Source: JAXLWB01 sp046328715 (GTDB lineage Bacteria > Chloroflexota > Anaerolineae > Caldilineales > Caldilineaceae). Taken from it: a stretch of DNA of 54,284 bases. Below the pieces are notes generated by a model. The model ran no database searches. It was not told the origin of the DNA and saw nothing but the letters and a program-made list of their open reading frames with translations. Both the position numbers and the translations under genes were made by a program. The DNA lies in contig JAXLWB010000067.1 in the NCBI GenBank assembly GCA_046328715.1, positions 1 through 54,284 on the forward strand, read 5' to 3'. Below are positions 32,511 through 41,431 of this stretch, one piece after another. Position 1 is the stretch's first letter. Every line of letters begins with the position of its first letter.

Positions 32511-33494
32511 ATGGGAGCATTTGCCCAAGGAGGGGAAGTGCAACACGAGGAGGTAGATTGTCCACCTCCGGCTAAGGATCTCAATCAAACTTGGTTCGAT
32601 CCGGAATGGCGCTCGGCCCATCTACACCACAAATTGTCGCATAGCTCGTTCAAGGCCGATATTCTGCCGGTGGCCAGCACCCATCTTGGCCCTGGTTCAC
32701 TGGCAGCTATCCTTGGTGCTGAATTACGTGCTGGCGAAGATACGATCTGGATCAACTCCAGCGCTACGCCGGTTGAGACGATTGCGCTCGATGAATGTAA
32801 CCGCTGGTGGCAACTGCACCTCGACCTGGTCAAAGCCTGCAAACAGCGCTCGCAAGGACGTTACTTTGTCGGCTGTCCTGACTTGATCGAAGGGCTTGAT
32901 ACCTTAGCCTCCTTGTTGAGCACCGAGCCACTCTTTTTGACCATGATGGACGACCCAGAAAAGCTAGAGCAAATGTTACAGGCGGTCAACCATGTCTGGT
33001 TTGAAGTCTTTGACCGGATTTACGAGGTCATCAACGAAAATGGTGAGATGGCCTTTTGTTACTTCTCGATTTGGGGTCCTGGACGCGTTGCGAAGTTGCA
33101 GAGTGACATTTCGATCATGATGTCGCCGCCGAGCTTTCGCCAATTTGTGCAGCCCTATATCCGCCAACAATGCCAATGGCTCGATTACTCGCTCTATCAC
33201 CTCGACGGTGTCGGCGCGCTACGTCATGTCGATGCCTTGCTGGAAATCGAGGAACTGGACGCCATTCAATGGACCCCCGGCATCAACCAACCGCAGGGAG
33301 GAGATCCCTGTTGGTACGAACTCTACAAACGCATCCGTGCTGCCGGTAAGTCCGTGATGCCCTGCTGGGTAGAAGTGAACGAGTTGCAACCCCTACTCGA
33401 TGCCGTTGGTCCCCAAGGAGTCAACCTGCTCATGCACTTCACCTCGGAGTGGGATATTGATGAGGCGATGAAGATTGCGGAGCAGTATCGCTGA
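32511..33494 (+). CDS. uroporphyrinogen decarboxylase (URO-D) family protein, N-terminus displaced by frameshift
   Basis: TIM-barrel protein of the URO-D superfamily, which also holds cobalamin- and methanol-type methyltransferases. The open part is 327 aa. Family segments visible: DLNQTWFDPEWR, FKADILPVASTHLGPGSLAA, CPDLIEGLDTLASL, FSIWGPGRVAKLQSD, LYHLDGVGALRHVDALL and QWTPGINQP. About 30 N-terminal residues are encoded upstream in another frame, so translation from ATG 32511 would lack them. The stop TGA is the first triplet of a repeat element. The branch (tetrapyrrole against corrinoid methyl transfer) is not resolved. Confidence 0.75.
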   Translation: MGAFAQGGEVQHEEVDCPPPAKDLNQTWFDPEWRSAHLHHKLSHSSFKADILPVASTHLGPGSLAAILGAELRAGEDTIWINSSATPVETIALDECNRWWQLHLDLVKACKQRSQGRYFVGCPDLIEGLDTLASLLSTEPLFLTMMDDPEKLEQMLQAVNHVWFEVFDRIYEVINENGEMAFCYFSIWGPGRVAKLQSDISIMMSPPSFRQFVQPYIRQQCQWLDYSLYHLDGVGALRHVDALLEIEELDAIQWTPGINQPQGGDPCWYELYKRIRAAGKSVMPCWVEVNELQPLLDAVGPQGVNLLMHFTSEWDIDEAMKIAEQYR

Positions 33495-33561
33495 CAAGAT
33501 GAAGGGATAACAAGATGACAGGATAAGTTTCTGGTCATCCCTTCATCTTGTCATCTTGTCA
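33492..33561. repeat. inverted array (TGACAAGATGA units) supplying both stop codons
   Basis: The arms begin with TGACAAGATGA on each strand: the left one (33492-) holds the URO-D gene stop and the right one (to 33561) the aminotransferase stop. Inner units are ACAAGATG and AAGGGATA. Confidence 0.8.
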
Positions 33562-34902
33562 AACTCCTACCATTTCCAGTGCATCTAACAGACTTCGTTC
33601 GATTAGTTCACACAACTCGTCGATCTGCGACTTTTCTGCAATCAGGGCCGGGGCAACGGCGAACCAGTTAGGATCGACGCGCATGACCAGGCCGTTGTTG
33701 AGTGCGGTCTTCTTGAGCGCCATGCCCAGTTCGGGGAAGGGCGACATCTTGCCATCGCCGCGCATCAATTCGACGCCGCGCAACATGCCCTTGCCGCGCA
33801 CTTCCCGAATGACACCGTGCCGTTTGAGCGCTTCCAGTTTGCCTTCCAGATAGTTGCCCAACTCCTGTGCACGTTGGTCTAACTTCTTCTCAACAATCTC
33901 ATCGATCACGGCGATACCGACGGCGCAGGCAAGTGGGTTGGCGGCGTAGGTATGACCGTGAGCGAAGTGAACCTCCGCCTCCACCGAGCCGAAGAAGGCA
34001 TCGCCCATCGACTCACGTGCGATCATGGCACCCATCGGGATCGCCCCACTCGATAGCCCTTTGCCGCCGCAGAGAATATCGGGGGTGACGCCAAAGGTCT
34101 GCGCCGCAAACATATTGCCTGTGCGTCCATAGCCAGTGATGATCTCATCGTAGATCAGGACGACGTTGTATTTGTCGCAGATTTCACGGATGATCTGGAA
34201 ATATTCGGCAGTGGGCGTGATGATGCCGCCCGTATTGCCAATCGGTTCGAGGATCACACCCGCCACGGTTTCGGGGTCTTCGTGGATGATCACATCTTCG
34301 ATCATGCGGGCGCAGAAGCGGTTGCATTCATCCCAGGAGGAGAAGCGATCCCGGTAGTAACTGGGCGGAAAGACCTTGACAAAGCCGGTAAGATGTGGCT
34401 CAAAGGGTGACTTGCGTTTGCCAGTGCCGCTGGCCGCCATCGCTCCAAAGGTGGCACCGTGGTAGCCATAGTAGCGGCTGACAAATTTGTACTTGCTTGG
34501 ATGGCCCGTCTGCTTGAAATATTGGCGCACAAACTTGAGCGCCGATTCCACCGACTCCGAACCGCCGCTATATGCCTTGACAAAATTGAGATCCTCCGGC
34601 GTGATCGATCCCAACTTCTCGACAAAATCCAGCGTTACGTCCGAGGTGCCGTGCATGGGCGGGGCAAAGCTCAGCACTTCCATCTGCTTGATCATCGCCT
34701 CCATGATGCGTGGATGGCGATGGCCAAGCGTGGCCACAAAGATGCCGCCGATGCCATCAAAATAGCGCTTGCCGTCGGTATCCCAGTAATAAAGGTTGTC
34801 CGCTTTGGAAACGACGAGCGGGTTCTCAAAAAATCCTGAAGTCTGTTGATAGTCGATAAAGGTGTGACGGAGCAGATGCCGTTGGCGGTCGGTTAAGTGC
34901 AT
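33559..34902 (-). CDS. class III aminotransferase (PLP-dependent)
   Basis: Fold-type I aminotransferase, 447 aa. Landmarks: YYWDTDGKRYFDGIGG, YSGGSESVESALKF (PLP phosphate site), YYGYHGATFG (aromatic stack on PLP), LIYDEIITGYGRTG (Asp to pyridine N) and LCGGKGLSSGAIPMGA (Schiff-base Lys). It resembles omega-amino-acid:pyruvate and related transaminases; the amino donor is not predictable. GGAG lies 8 nt before the ATG. Confidence 0.93.
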   Translation of the reverse strand: MHLTDRQRHLLRHTFIDYQQTSGFFENPLVVSKADNLYYWDTDGKRYFDGIGGIFVATLGHRHPRIMEAMIKQMEVLSFAPPMHGTSDVTLDFVEKLGSITPEDLNFVKAYSGGSESVESALKFVRQYFKQTGHPSKYKFVSRYYGYHGATFGAMAASGTGKRKSPFEPHLTGFVKVFPPSYYRDRFSSWDECNRFCARMIEDVIIHEDPETVAGVILEPIGNTGGIITPTAEYFQIIREICDKYNVVLIYDEIITGYGRTGNMFAAQTFGVTPDILCGGKGLSSGAIPMGAMIARESMGDAFFGSVEAEVHFAHGHTYAANPLACAVGIAVIDEIVEKKLDQRAQELGNYLEGKLEALKRHGVIREVRGKGMLRGVELMRGDGKMSPFPELGMALKKTALNNGLVMRVDPNWFAVAPALIAEKSQIDELCELIERSLLDALEMVGV

Positions 34903-34989
34903 GGTATGACTCCAAATTATGGTGTTAGCCCAACCCTCCGTATAGGAGAGACGGGATTTACTTGTGGGAAGCTATGAAAGTTTAGGTGT

Positions 34990-35484
34990 TTATTCTGTCA
35001 ACCAGTTGAGTTGATGCGGTGGCAAGGGTATTTCGGAAATCTTTTTCACATCGATATAACGTTCGGCAAGCCGATAAAGAGGAGCATCTTCGGTATAAAG
35101 TATATTGCACCCACTAGCAATTGCGATTGCTGCAATTTGAATGTCAATTTTGATTGCTTGCCGATTTATTTGTTGCTCGCGAAATTCTTCCCTTAATGTT
35201 TTTTGTTCTTGCCAAATTCTAGCATTAATCAATGCTGCACGAGCATCAAAGGGTACAATCATGAAGCTTTCATTCAGGATTTGGAAAAACCTTTGATGTG
35301 TTTCGTGTGGTACACTGCACAACATTTCTGCAACTACCACTGCGGGGATAATAACTGAGTCTTTTTTGTCTTGACATTCTCGAATTAAAGCATTTGCTTT
35401 TTCAATCATCTCCCGTTGCGAGGGTTGGGCTTCCTGTTTAATGCCCCAAATCAGAACATGTGTATCAAAGCAAACTACCGCCAT
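34990..35484 (-). CDS. PIN domain protein, VapC-like toxin candidate
   Basis: PIN-fold ribonuclease, 164 aa. Acidic sites: CFDTHVLIW (first Asp), VVVAEMLCSV (Glu) and IKIDIQIAAIAIASGC followed by LYTEDAPLY (third and fourth acidic residues). It starts 6 nt after the stop of a 259-aa gene, within the same transcript. A toxin-antitoxin module is likely, but the partner is far larger than VapB antitoxins. Confidence 0.85.
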   Translation of the reverse strand: MAVVCFDTHVLIWGIKQEAQPSQREMIEKANALIRECQDKKDSVIIPAVVVAEMLCSVPHETHQRFFQILNESFMIVPFDARAALINARIWQEQKTLREEFREQQINRQAIKIDIQIAAIAIASGCNILYTEDAPLYRLAERYIDVKKISEIPLPPHQLNWLTE

Positions 35485-35490
35485 TCAGCA

Positions 35491-36270
35491 TTACTCCTCG
35501 TCGTAACGTAGGTTGTGGATATATTTTTCTACATCTCCAACTACCCCATAAATATTCTGCGTTTGTTCTCGCAATTGACGAAACACCTGTGGCAAATCCA
35601 CCTTGACATAGGACAACACCCCGCTGATCTCAAATTCTTCAATCTCAAGCGTTTCTGGATTCCAGAATGCAGTACCCGCTACTGCGACTTGTTGATAAAG
35701 TCGCTCGGCAAGTTGCAGTGCAATCTGTTGGGTCGTGGCACAGACAAGCACCTTTCCATCAATGGTTTTGATCTCAACTTTTGGCTCAACTCCACCGACG
35801 CGAATCACATCGCCGTGAATTGTCGTTTGACCTCGAATTGAGCTTGTCTGGTGAATGTGTGTATCTGGGGTAAGCGCAGCATAAATTTCTTGATTATCTT
35901 GAATTAACTTTAATTCGACATTACAGCCACGTTCGCGTACAAAACGCAGGATGGCGCGCAGTGATTTAATTGCTGGCCCTGAAAGTGTGCCGAAGTGATG
36001 GGTGGTAATTGCGGAAGTAATCTTTTCTAGGGCTGGAAAAGTTAAAGATTGCAGATTAGGAACAAAGGTTAAACCCACACTTTCATCCGTAACAGCGACT
36101 AAGGAAAGTGCAATCTGTTCTCGTTTGATCTTTGGCTCGTGTGCCACTACTGTAGCGGCCACAGCAGTCTCAATGTTTTCTAGGATCTCTGCCAGCTCTT
36201 TGGCGCGCAAAGCCTGTGGCTTTAGATCGGCAACACCACTAAAGCGGAGAGTGAATCGATTATCGTTCAT
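35491..36270 (-). CDS. hypothetical protein, partner of PIN gene
   Basis: Protein of 259 aa without a named domain that I recognise. It has an N-terminal FTLRFSGVADLKPQALRAKE and a helical first third. A central small beta segment reads SSIRGQTTIHGDVIRVGGVE, and the C-terminal third (GTAFWNPETLEIEEFEISGV) is again beta-rich. Similar two-gene pairs with PIN proteins are recalled from cyanobacteria, but that could not be checked. AAGGAG precedes ATG 36270. It might be an antitoxin, a PIN regulator or the substrate-binding partner. Confidence 0.7.
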   Translation of the reverse strand: MNDNRFTLRFSGVADLKPQALRAKELAEILENIETAVAATVVAHEPKIKREQIALSLVAVTDESVGLTFVPNLQSLTFPALEKITSAITTHHFGTLSGPAIKSLRAILRFVRERGCNVELKLIQDNQEIYAALTPDTHIHQTSSIRGQTTIHGDVIRVGGVEPKVEIKTIDGKVLVCATTQQIALQLAERLYQQVAVAGTAFWNPETLEIEEFEISGVLSYVKVDLPQVFRQLREQTQNIYGVVGDVEKYIHNLRYDEE

Positions 36271-36454
36271 AATGCTCTCCTTTCGCTTCAAGCAAAACTA
36301 TCGAAAACACGTTCAAGTATAACCGGGATCTTTCCAAAACTCAAGCTTTCAAATATCCAGACTCTGTCGCCTTTCACTCCTCAATTGCAGTTTCTAAGGC
36401 TCATTTAGAGCGTTCGAGGAAATTTCGAGTTAGTTAACAACCCACCACGAACGC

Positions 36455-36490
36455 GAACGTAGCTTGCATGTTCTAATGCAAGCTACGTTC
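36455..36490. other. perfect 15-bp hairpin
   Basis: GAACGTAGCTTGCAT and its exact complement ATGCAAGCTACGTTC flank the 6-nt loop GTTCTA. It lies about 110 nt downstream of the VWA gene end (minus). It has no U-run on the minus strand, so a simple intrinsic terminator for that gene is doubtful. Confidence 0.6.
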
Positions 36491-36531
36491 ATTTTACTGC
36501 TATACTTTACACAGAGGAAAGCTGAGCTTTT

Positions 36532-36598
36532 AGTGGGACAGTAGGATAGTAAAACAGTGAAACGCTACTGACTCACTGTCCTACTGTCTCACTGACTC
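36532..36598. repeat. inverted array of CAGTAGGA/CAGTGAGA units at the VWA gene end
   Basis: The left arm 36532-36562 and right arm 36566-36598 carry 8-nt units (GACAGTAG against CTACTGTC). The VWA stop codon abuts it. The unit is shared with the element at 42481. Confidence 0.75.
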
Positions 36599-36599
36599 C

Positions 36600-39500
36600 C
36601 TACCGCACCACAATCGGCAGATAGACGTTCGTAGACGCCCCTTGCCCGTCGCTGACCTTGATGTCATCCAACACGATCAGCGATTCATTATGGGCAGCGT
36701 CGCGTACCTGAGCGTAGACCTTAGCAATTTCGCCCGGTTGTGTGGGAGCTAGTTGCCAGGCTTTGTTCTGGCTAAAGGGTTCCCAGTCGGCGTCGCTGAG
36801 CGTCGGATCGTTGCTGATGCGCATCTCAGTAACGTCAGCGGGCATGACCCCTTCTTCGGCGTAGGGGACAAAGTTCAAGACCACATTCAGGTTACTGGTT
36901 TCGGTGGCGTCGTTGTTGATCACGACGTCTACTTCGGGCTGGAAGGGATCTTCGCTGGCCACGACTGAACTGCTGCCGATGATACGCGAGCGATTGTCGT
37001 TGGCGTTGATCCCCATAAAGCGATAGAAATAGGTCACACCATTGTCGGCGGTGTCGGAGTAGATACCAGTGTTGGGCAATTCTGGCTCCTCGATGTTCCA
37101 CGGGCCGTTGGGCGATGTTGCACGATAGAGCACCATGCGGTTGTAGTCACTCTGCACATCGTACTGCACCACGTTCATGCCCACATTCGGCGTCACATGC
37201 AAGAACTGCGGAGCGACGATGCTGTCATCGGTTGGGTCGAGCGGGTTCTTGCCCTTGGTAAACTCAGAACCATCGTTCTCGCCGCCGCCGTCGCTGTCAG
37301 AATTGTTGGGGTCGGTGCCCAGTTGGTACTCGCTGATGTTGTCGAGGCCATCCAGATCGGGGTCGCCGTCGTCGCTGGTGACTTGATTCTCCTGCTCGAA
37401 GGGATCGGGCAAGCCGTTGCTGTTGCTGTCATCGCCCGCCTTAACCGAGAAGGAACCAAGTGCTTCGCGGGTGAACTTTTGCGTCTGCACAACCAGCCGT
37501 ACCTGGTAGGAGCCTTCGTTGTTCGGCTTGGGTTGATTGCCTTCTTCGCCGGTGGGAGCAACAGATTTCGCTTGGGTGACCAAGGTATAGACGCCACCGT
37601 AGAAGCCATCATTGGCCTCGCCGTCCCCATGTTGTCCATCGTCAAAAAGTAATACTTTGCTTTGCACGCCGTCTGGGGCAGTGACGAGTGCGTATGGTGC
37701 CAAGCCGCCCAAGGGGGCCTGCCCGGAGACAAAGGCGTAGATCGGCACGCGGTTGCCAGTGAGATAGCGGCTGCCAAGTTGGTCGGGCAGCAACAGGTTC
37801 ATCGTCAAGTTGGTTTTACCGCTGCCGATAACCTGATAGGGGACGGATGGATTGGTGCCTGCTGGGGCCGCGCTGGCATTGGCCGCAAAGGGACCTTCAA
37901 AGGGCTGGAAGTCAACCAGCATCTCCCACATGCCTGGATCGGGGTTGGCAATGCGCCAGCCGAGGTGACCGTAGTTGTAATCTACAAAGTCGTAGGGCAG
38001 GGTGTTGTGATCGATAATCGTGCCATCGGGTTTGCGCAGTTTCAGCTCCAACTGACGTTGATCGACACCCCAGTTGAGGGCAAAGAGCATCTCCGTCACG
38101 GAATCATCCACCATCACTTGGTGAACCTGGGTCACTGCGACACTGGCAGCAAGTGGGATGGTCTCGAACTGGAGCGCACCCTTTTCGGCAATCATACGTT
38201 GGCGACCTTCACTTTCGGCCTGGGCGTACTCATAGGTGTTGCCCAGCGAGAGTGTTGTATCGACAAAAGCATCGGTGCTGTTGGCGTCAGCGGCATTGGC
38301 GCTGCTGACAAAGACATCATTGTAGAAGAAGAGGCCGCCGGTGGCTGTGGCAATGTTTTGCAGCAGCGTTTCGTCAGTTTCGGGGCCAAAGGCGATGGTC
38401 GTCACTGGACAGTGGGTGGCGATGGCGTCTGTCTGTACAGTGGACCAGAATTCGGCGCTGTTCTCCATGCCATCCGAAAGCAGGACAAAGGAACAGAGTG
38501 GATTGCCCGTAGGCGTGGCGTTGCGCTGATTGACCGCACTGCGCATGCCATCACCGATGCTGGTTGCACCGCTAGCCGAGATACCGTTGATGTAATTCTT
38601 GGCATCCTGACGCACATTGGGAGCGGCGGTTACCGCACGCAGCGTAAAGGGGGCAGGATTGAGATCCTCGTTGAAGGCGGCAACGCCCAGGCCATCATTG
38701 TTGCGGGTGATATCAATATAGAAGCTGGCAGCAGCCTTGGCGGCGAGCATCTTGTTATCCGACGCCATCGAACCGGAGCGGTCAAGGACAAGCAGATGGT
38801 CGGTATGGTCGGCGATGTAGGTGACGCTGGCGGTGTTGGTATCGGAAGCGATGGCGGTCGAAGTGCCGGATTTCTCCAGCGTGATCTCCAGGTCGTAAGT
38901 GCCATCGGCAGTCTGATTGGGCGCTTGCACGACCAACCAGTATTGCTCCTGGATAAAGCCACCGGCTGTGATCAAGGCGTTCTGACCATTGACTTTGGCC
39001 TTAAAATCGCTGATCGTCAAGCCAGAGACAACCGGTCCCTTGGGATTGCCATTCGTCACCAAGACCTGAGCCAGGAATTTGCCCGGTGCATCGTGTGCCC
39101 CAACGTGGGCGACGGCACCACTGTTAGGCAGCTTGATATCGACGACTGGGTTGACACAGGCCACGGTGATGTCCGATTGGGCGGCAGCATTGGTCGCACC
39201 GGCAATCGCCATGATCTTGGTCACGCCATCGTTGAAGAAGGCTTGTGTCCAATCCGTGGCGGTACTGCTGGAAAAGTGATCAACTGCGTTGCCCTTTTGT
39301 GAGATCACATGGTAGAAGGCGGGGCCACTATCGGTGTGAAAGGTGGCACTGACCAGCGGACAATCGGTGCTGCTGGGGGTGATGGCGTAGTAGCGGGCAC
39401 CGTAGCGGCTGAGCGATTGGTTGCTAAAGGTGGCGGTTGTCGCCGAATTGATTGTGCCGCCGTTCGTGGGGAAGATTGGACCATAGGCAGCAGGATTGCC

Positions 39501-40427
39501 TACTTGATCTTCGTCGATGTAGTTGTAAGCGGTGCTGGGCTGGTTGGTCAGGTCTTTGATCCAGTTGGCAGCGGCAAAACGGCGAAAGGCCGCATCGAAG
39601 TTGACACCTGCGCCCAGATTGCCCAATGCCGTGTTGACGGCGGCGATGTCATCCTGAGTGGCGGCGGCTTGCCATAGTTTGAGCATGGCATCGACACCTC
39701 GTTGCGGCTCGGTGTTGATGGTGCCATATTGCTCGGTGAAATATTTCCACCAGAGCGCTGAGTTGTAGCGTTGGGGCTGGCTGGTGATGTCAACATTGGT
39801 GTTGTTGAGGTATTCATTCACCTGCTTGTTGAAGCTGGAGGAGACGGCCGTGAGCGAAGTGGGCCAGTTGTCGATGTTGTCGAAGGCCAAATCTTCCATG
39901 GCGCGAGCGGTGCCTTCAGTCATCCACCAGTTGGCGGCAAAGTTGGTATCGTAGGAAAACTGGACACGATGAAAGAGTTCATGTCCAGGCACCTTTTGCG
40001 CCGATTCAGCGGTGCCAAAACAGCCGCGCCACATGTTCATCTCGTTGTCCGCCGAGGTTGTACTGCCATTACAGCCGGAATTGTTGAGAATTTCTACTTC
40101 CAACTTGCCGCTATGCATGGGCACTTGAAAACCGAAATCGTTGACATAGCGGTTCCAATAGTTTTGCACATGGTCAGCGACGGTGGTTGCCTGGGCTTGG
40201 GTGACCTGGCCCTGATCATAAAAGACGCAGAAGTCGGTGCGTTCGATCGAATTGGGCAAACCAGAAGGACTAGCCGGACAGGCGTTGGTCTCCTGGGGTT
40301 GGGCGGCTTGCGGCGCAGCAGTGGGAGCTGCCGAAGCGGTATTGGTCGTCAATGGGAGCAGCATTGCCATACAGATAATCAGGTGTAGTAAACGGAAACG
40401 ACGGGTTAGAGGAAAAGCAGTAGGCAT
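36600..40427 (-). CDS. large secreted protein: gluzincin-like domain, VWA domain, calcium repeats
   Basis: Exported protein of 1275 aa. A signal peptide (1-33, ending ASA) is followed by a zinc-peptidase-like domain with GHELFH at 148-153 and a Glu 17 residues later (WWMTEGT), so a gluzincin site. A von Willebrand A domain begins near 541, with the MIDAS DRSGSM at 549-554. A beta-rich region and thrombospondin-type-3-like Asp-rich calcium repeats (about 1000-1068, DSNSNGLPDPFEQ) come next. The chain ends NVYLPIVVR, like the propeller protein at 13609. It is likely displayed on the surface for adhesion or proteolysis. AAAGGG precedes the chosen ATG. Confidence 0.88.
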   Translation of the reverse strand: MPTAFPLTRRFRLLHLIICMAMLLPLTTNTASAAPTAAPQAAQPQETNACPASPSGLPNSIERTDFCVFYDQGQVTQAQATTVADHVQNYWNRYVNDFGFQVPMHSGKLEVEILNNSGCNGSTTSADNEMNMWRGCFGTAESAQKVPGHELFHRVQFSYDTNFAANWWMTEGTARAMEDLAFDNIDNWPTSLTAVSSSFNKQVNEYLNNTNVDITSQPQRYNSALWWKYFTEQYGTINTEPQRGVDAMLKLWQAAATQDDIAAVNTALGNLGAGVNFDAAFRRFAAANWIKDLTNQPSTAYNYIDEDQVGNPAAYGPIFPTNGGTINSATTATFSNQSLSRYGARYYAITPSSTDCPLVSATFHTDSGPAFYHVISQKGNAVDHFSSSTATDWTQAFFNDGVTKIMAIAGATNAAAQSDITVACVNPVVDIKLPNSGAVAHVGAHDAPGKFLAQVLVTNGNPKGPVVSGLTISDFKAKVNGQNALITAGGFIQEQYWLVVQAPNQTADGTYDLEITLEKSGTSTAIASDTNTASVTYIADHTDHLLVLDRSGSMASDNKMLAAKAAASFYIDITRNNDGLGVAAFNEDLNPAPFTLRAVTAAPNVRQDAKNYINGISASGATSIGDGMRSAVNQRNATPTGNPLCSFVLLSDGMENSAEFWSTVQTDAIATHCPVTTIAFGPETDETLLQNIATATGGLFFYNDVFVSSANAADANSTDAFVDTTLSLGNTYEYAQAESEGRQRMIAEKGALQFETIPLAASVAVTQVHQVMVDDSVTEMLFALNWGVDQRQLELKLRKPDGTIIDHNTLPYDFVDYNYGHLGWRIANPDPGMWEMLVDFQPFEGPFAANASAAPAGTNPSVPYQVIGSGKTNLTMNLLLPDQLGSRYLTGNRVPIYAFVSGQAPLGGLAPYALVTAPDGVQSKVLLFDDGQHGDGEANDGFYGGVYTLVTQAKSVAPTGEEGNQPKPNNEGSYQVRLVVQTQKFTREALGSFSVKAGDDSNSNGLPDPFEQENQVTSDDGDPDLDGLDNISEYQLGTDPNNSDSDGGGENDGSEFTKGKNPLDPTDDSIVAPQFLHVTPNVGMNVVQYDVQSDYNRMVLYRATSPNGPWNIEEPELPNTGIYSDTADNGVTYFYRFMGINANDNRSRIIGSSSVVASEDPFQPEVDVVINNDATETSNLNVVLNFVPYAEEGVMPADVTEMRISNDPTLSDADWEPFSQNKAWQLAPTQPGEIAKVYAQVRDAAHNESLIVLDDIKVSDGQGASTNVYLPIVVR

Positions 40428-40599
40428 AGTTCTTGTCCCTTTCTGAGGTAGGATTCTGGGGTTGAACCGCAAAACAAACGGGTCGCAATCAAGCGGCGAC
40501 GAATAAATCTTACTGCTTTTCGAGGAGTGGAGGATAGAGGTTGTTACACAACTGAGGTATGCGCTGGAACACAGCAGAACGGAGGCTGCAAGAGAAGTT

Positions 40600-40974
40600 T
40601 TATGGAGTATATAAGTTCAAGCCCGTAATAAAGCGAAAATCCTTTGTGTTTAGTGTGTATAGCTCCACTTTATGTACAAGTGATGTCGCCGCAATCATGG
40701 CATCGGGAATACTCAATTTGTGACTTAATGAGTAGGCTTCCATTAGTGCAATGAATTGCGCAGAAATTTCTGTGTCGAGTTGGTATATATGCAATAGAGA
40801 AAGATGGCGTTTAATTAGACGCAACTCTGTTTTGTTCAACGCACCAAAATAAAGTTCTGCTTGAGTAATTGCGCTGATGGCAATCTGATTCAGACCCACT
40901 TTTTGAAGAGTTGCAATGATCTGAGGATTGCCTTTGTAAAATTCGATTAGGATATTCGTGTCGCAGAGAATCAT
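40600..40974 (-). CDS. vapC: VapC-type PIN domain toxin
   Basis: PIN-domain endoribonuclease of 124 aa. Acidic residues are in CDTNILIEFY, ITQAELYFGA and PDAMIAATSL, as in VapC toxins that cleave tRNA or rRNA. The ATG overlaps the antitoxin stop as ATGA, the usual translational coupling. Confidence 0.9.
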   Translation of the reverse strand: MILCDTNILIEFYKGNPQIIATLQKVGLNQIAISAITQAELYFGALNKTELRLIKRHLSLLHIYQLDTEISAQFIALMEAYSLSHKLSIPDAMIAATSLVHKVELYTLNTKDFRFITGLNLYTP

Positions 40975-41204
40975 TGTTGACGGGGCCATGCTTTGCTGCG
41001 TATTGTTTGAAGATCGATATTCCTATCTTTCCATAACCCAGCAACAGCAAAAAAATCGTTGTCTCGCTTCTGTGAGGCGCTTATGTGTTTCCCATTTTTC
41101 TTGTGCGTTACGCGCACAGAAGTAACAAAATCCAGTGCTTGCAAAAAACTGGTTAAAAGGTTTGCTTTATTTTTATCTTTAATCAGGATTGTAATCTCTT
41201 CCAT
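40971..41204 (-). CDS. vapB: VapB-type antitoxin
   Basis: Antitoxin of 77 aa encoded just before vapC. The C-terminal toxin-binding region contains FFAVAGLWKDRNIDLQTIR and KAW, a common end of VapB/DUF2281-like antitoxins. The N-terminal part (ITILIKDKNKANLL) does not show a textbook AbrB or RHH fold. AGAGGA lies before the ATG. Confidence 0.8.
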   Translation of the reverse strand: MEEITILIKDKNKANLLTSFLQALDFVTSVRVTHKKNGKHISASQKRDNDFFAVAGLWKDRNIDLQTIRSKAWPRQQ

Positions 41205-41238
41205 GAGTCCTCTCTAAATTCAGTCGCAGTGAGACCCC

Positions 41239-41306
41239 ACTCATAAGGGAACCGTAGCTTGACTTTTTAAAAGTAAATTTGGAAAACTGCGGCTTCCCTT
41301 ATGAGT
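41239..41306. promoter_or_regulatory. long inverted repeat upstream of vapBC
   Basis: ACTCATAAGGGAA (41239-41251) and its exact complement (41294-41306) flank an AT-rich 42-nt middle; the inner CCGTAG/CTGCGG adds pairs. It lies 35 nt before the vapB start and could be an operator pair or a promoter-proximal hairpin. Confidence 0.45.
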
Positions 41307-41431
41307 TAGTTTAACATCTTTTAAACAAGCAAATCTCCCTTAACTGAATTATATCACATGTGTCCGTGTTTCGATGCTGAGTTGCTCTCAGTCGATACTG
41401 TTATGCGCATGGTAGTGCATAGTAGTATTTT

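Noticed and set aside
36455..36490. Intrinsic terminator for the VWA gene
   Set aside because: The stem is perfect, but the minus strand has no U-run after it and it lies over 100 nt past the stop; kept only as a hairpin.
37662..39302. 546-codon open frame antisense to the VWA gene
   Set aside because: The other strand encodes a coherent VWA/MIDAS protein across this stretch, while this frame has no recognisable domain or ribosome site. It is a mirror of high-GC codon use.
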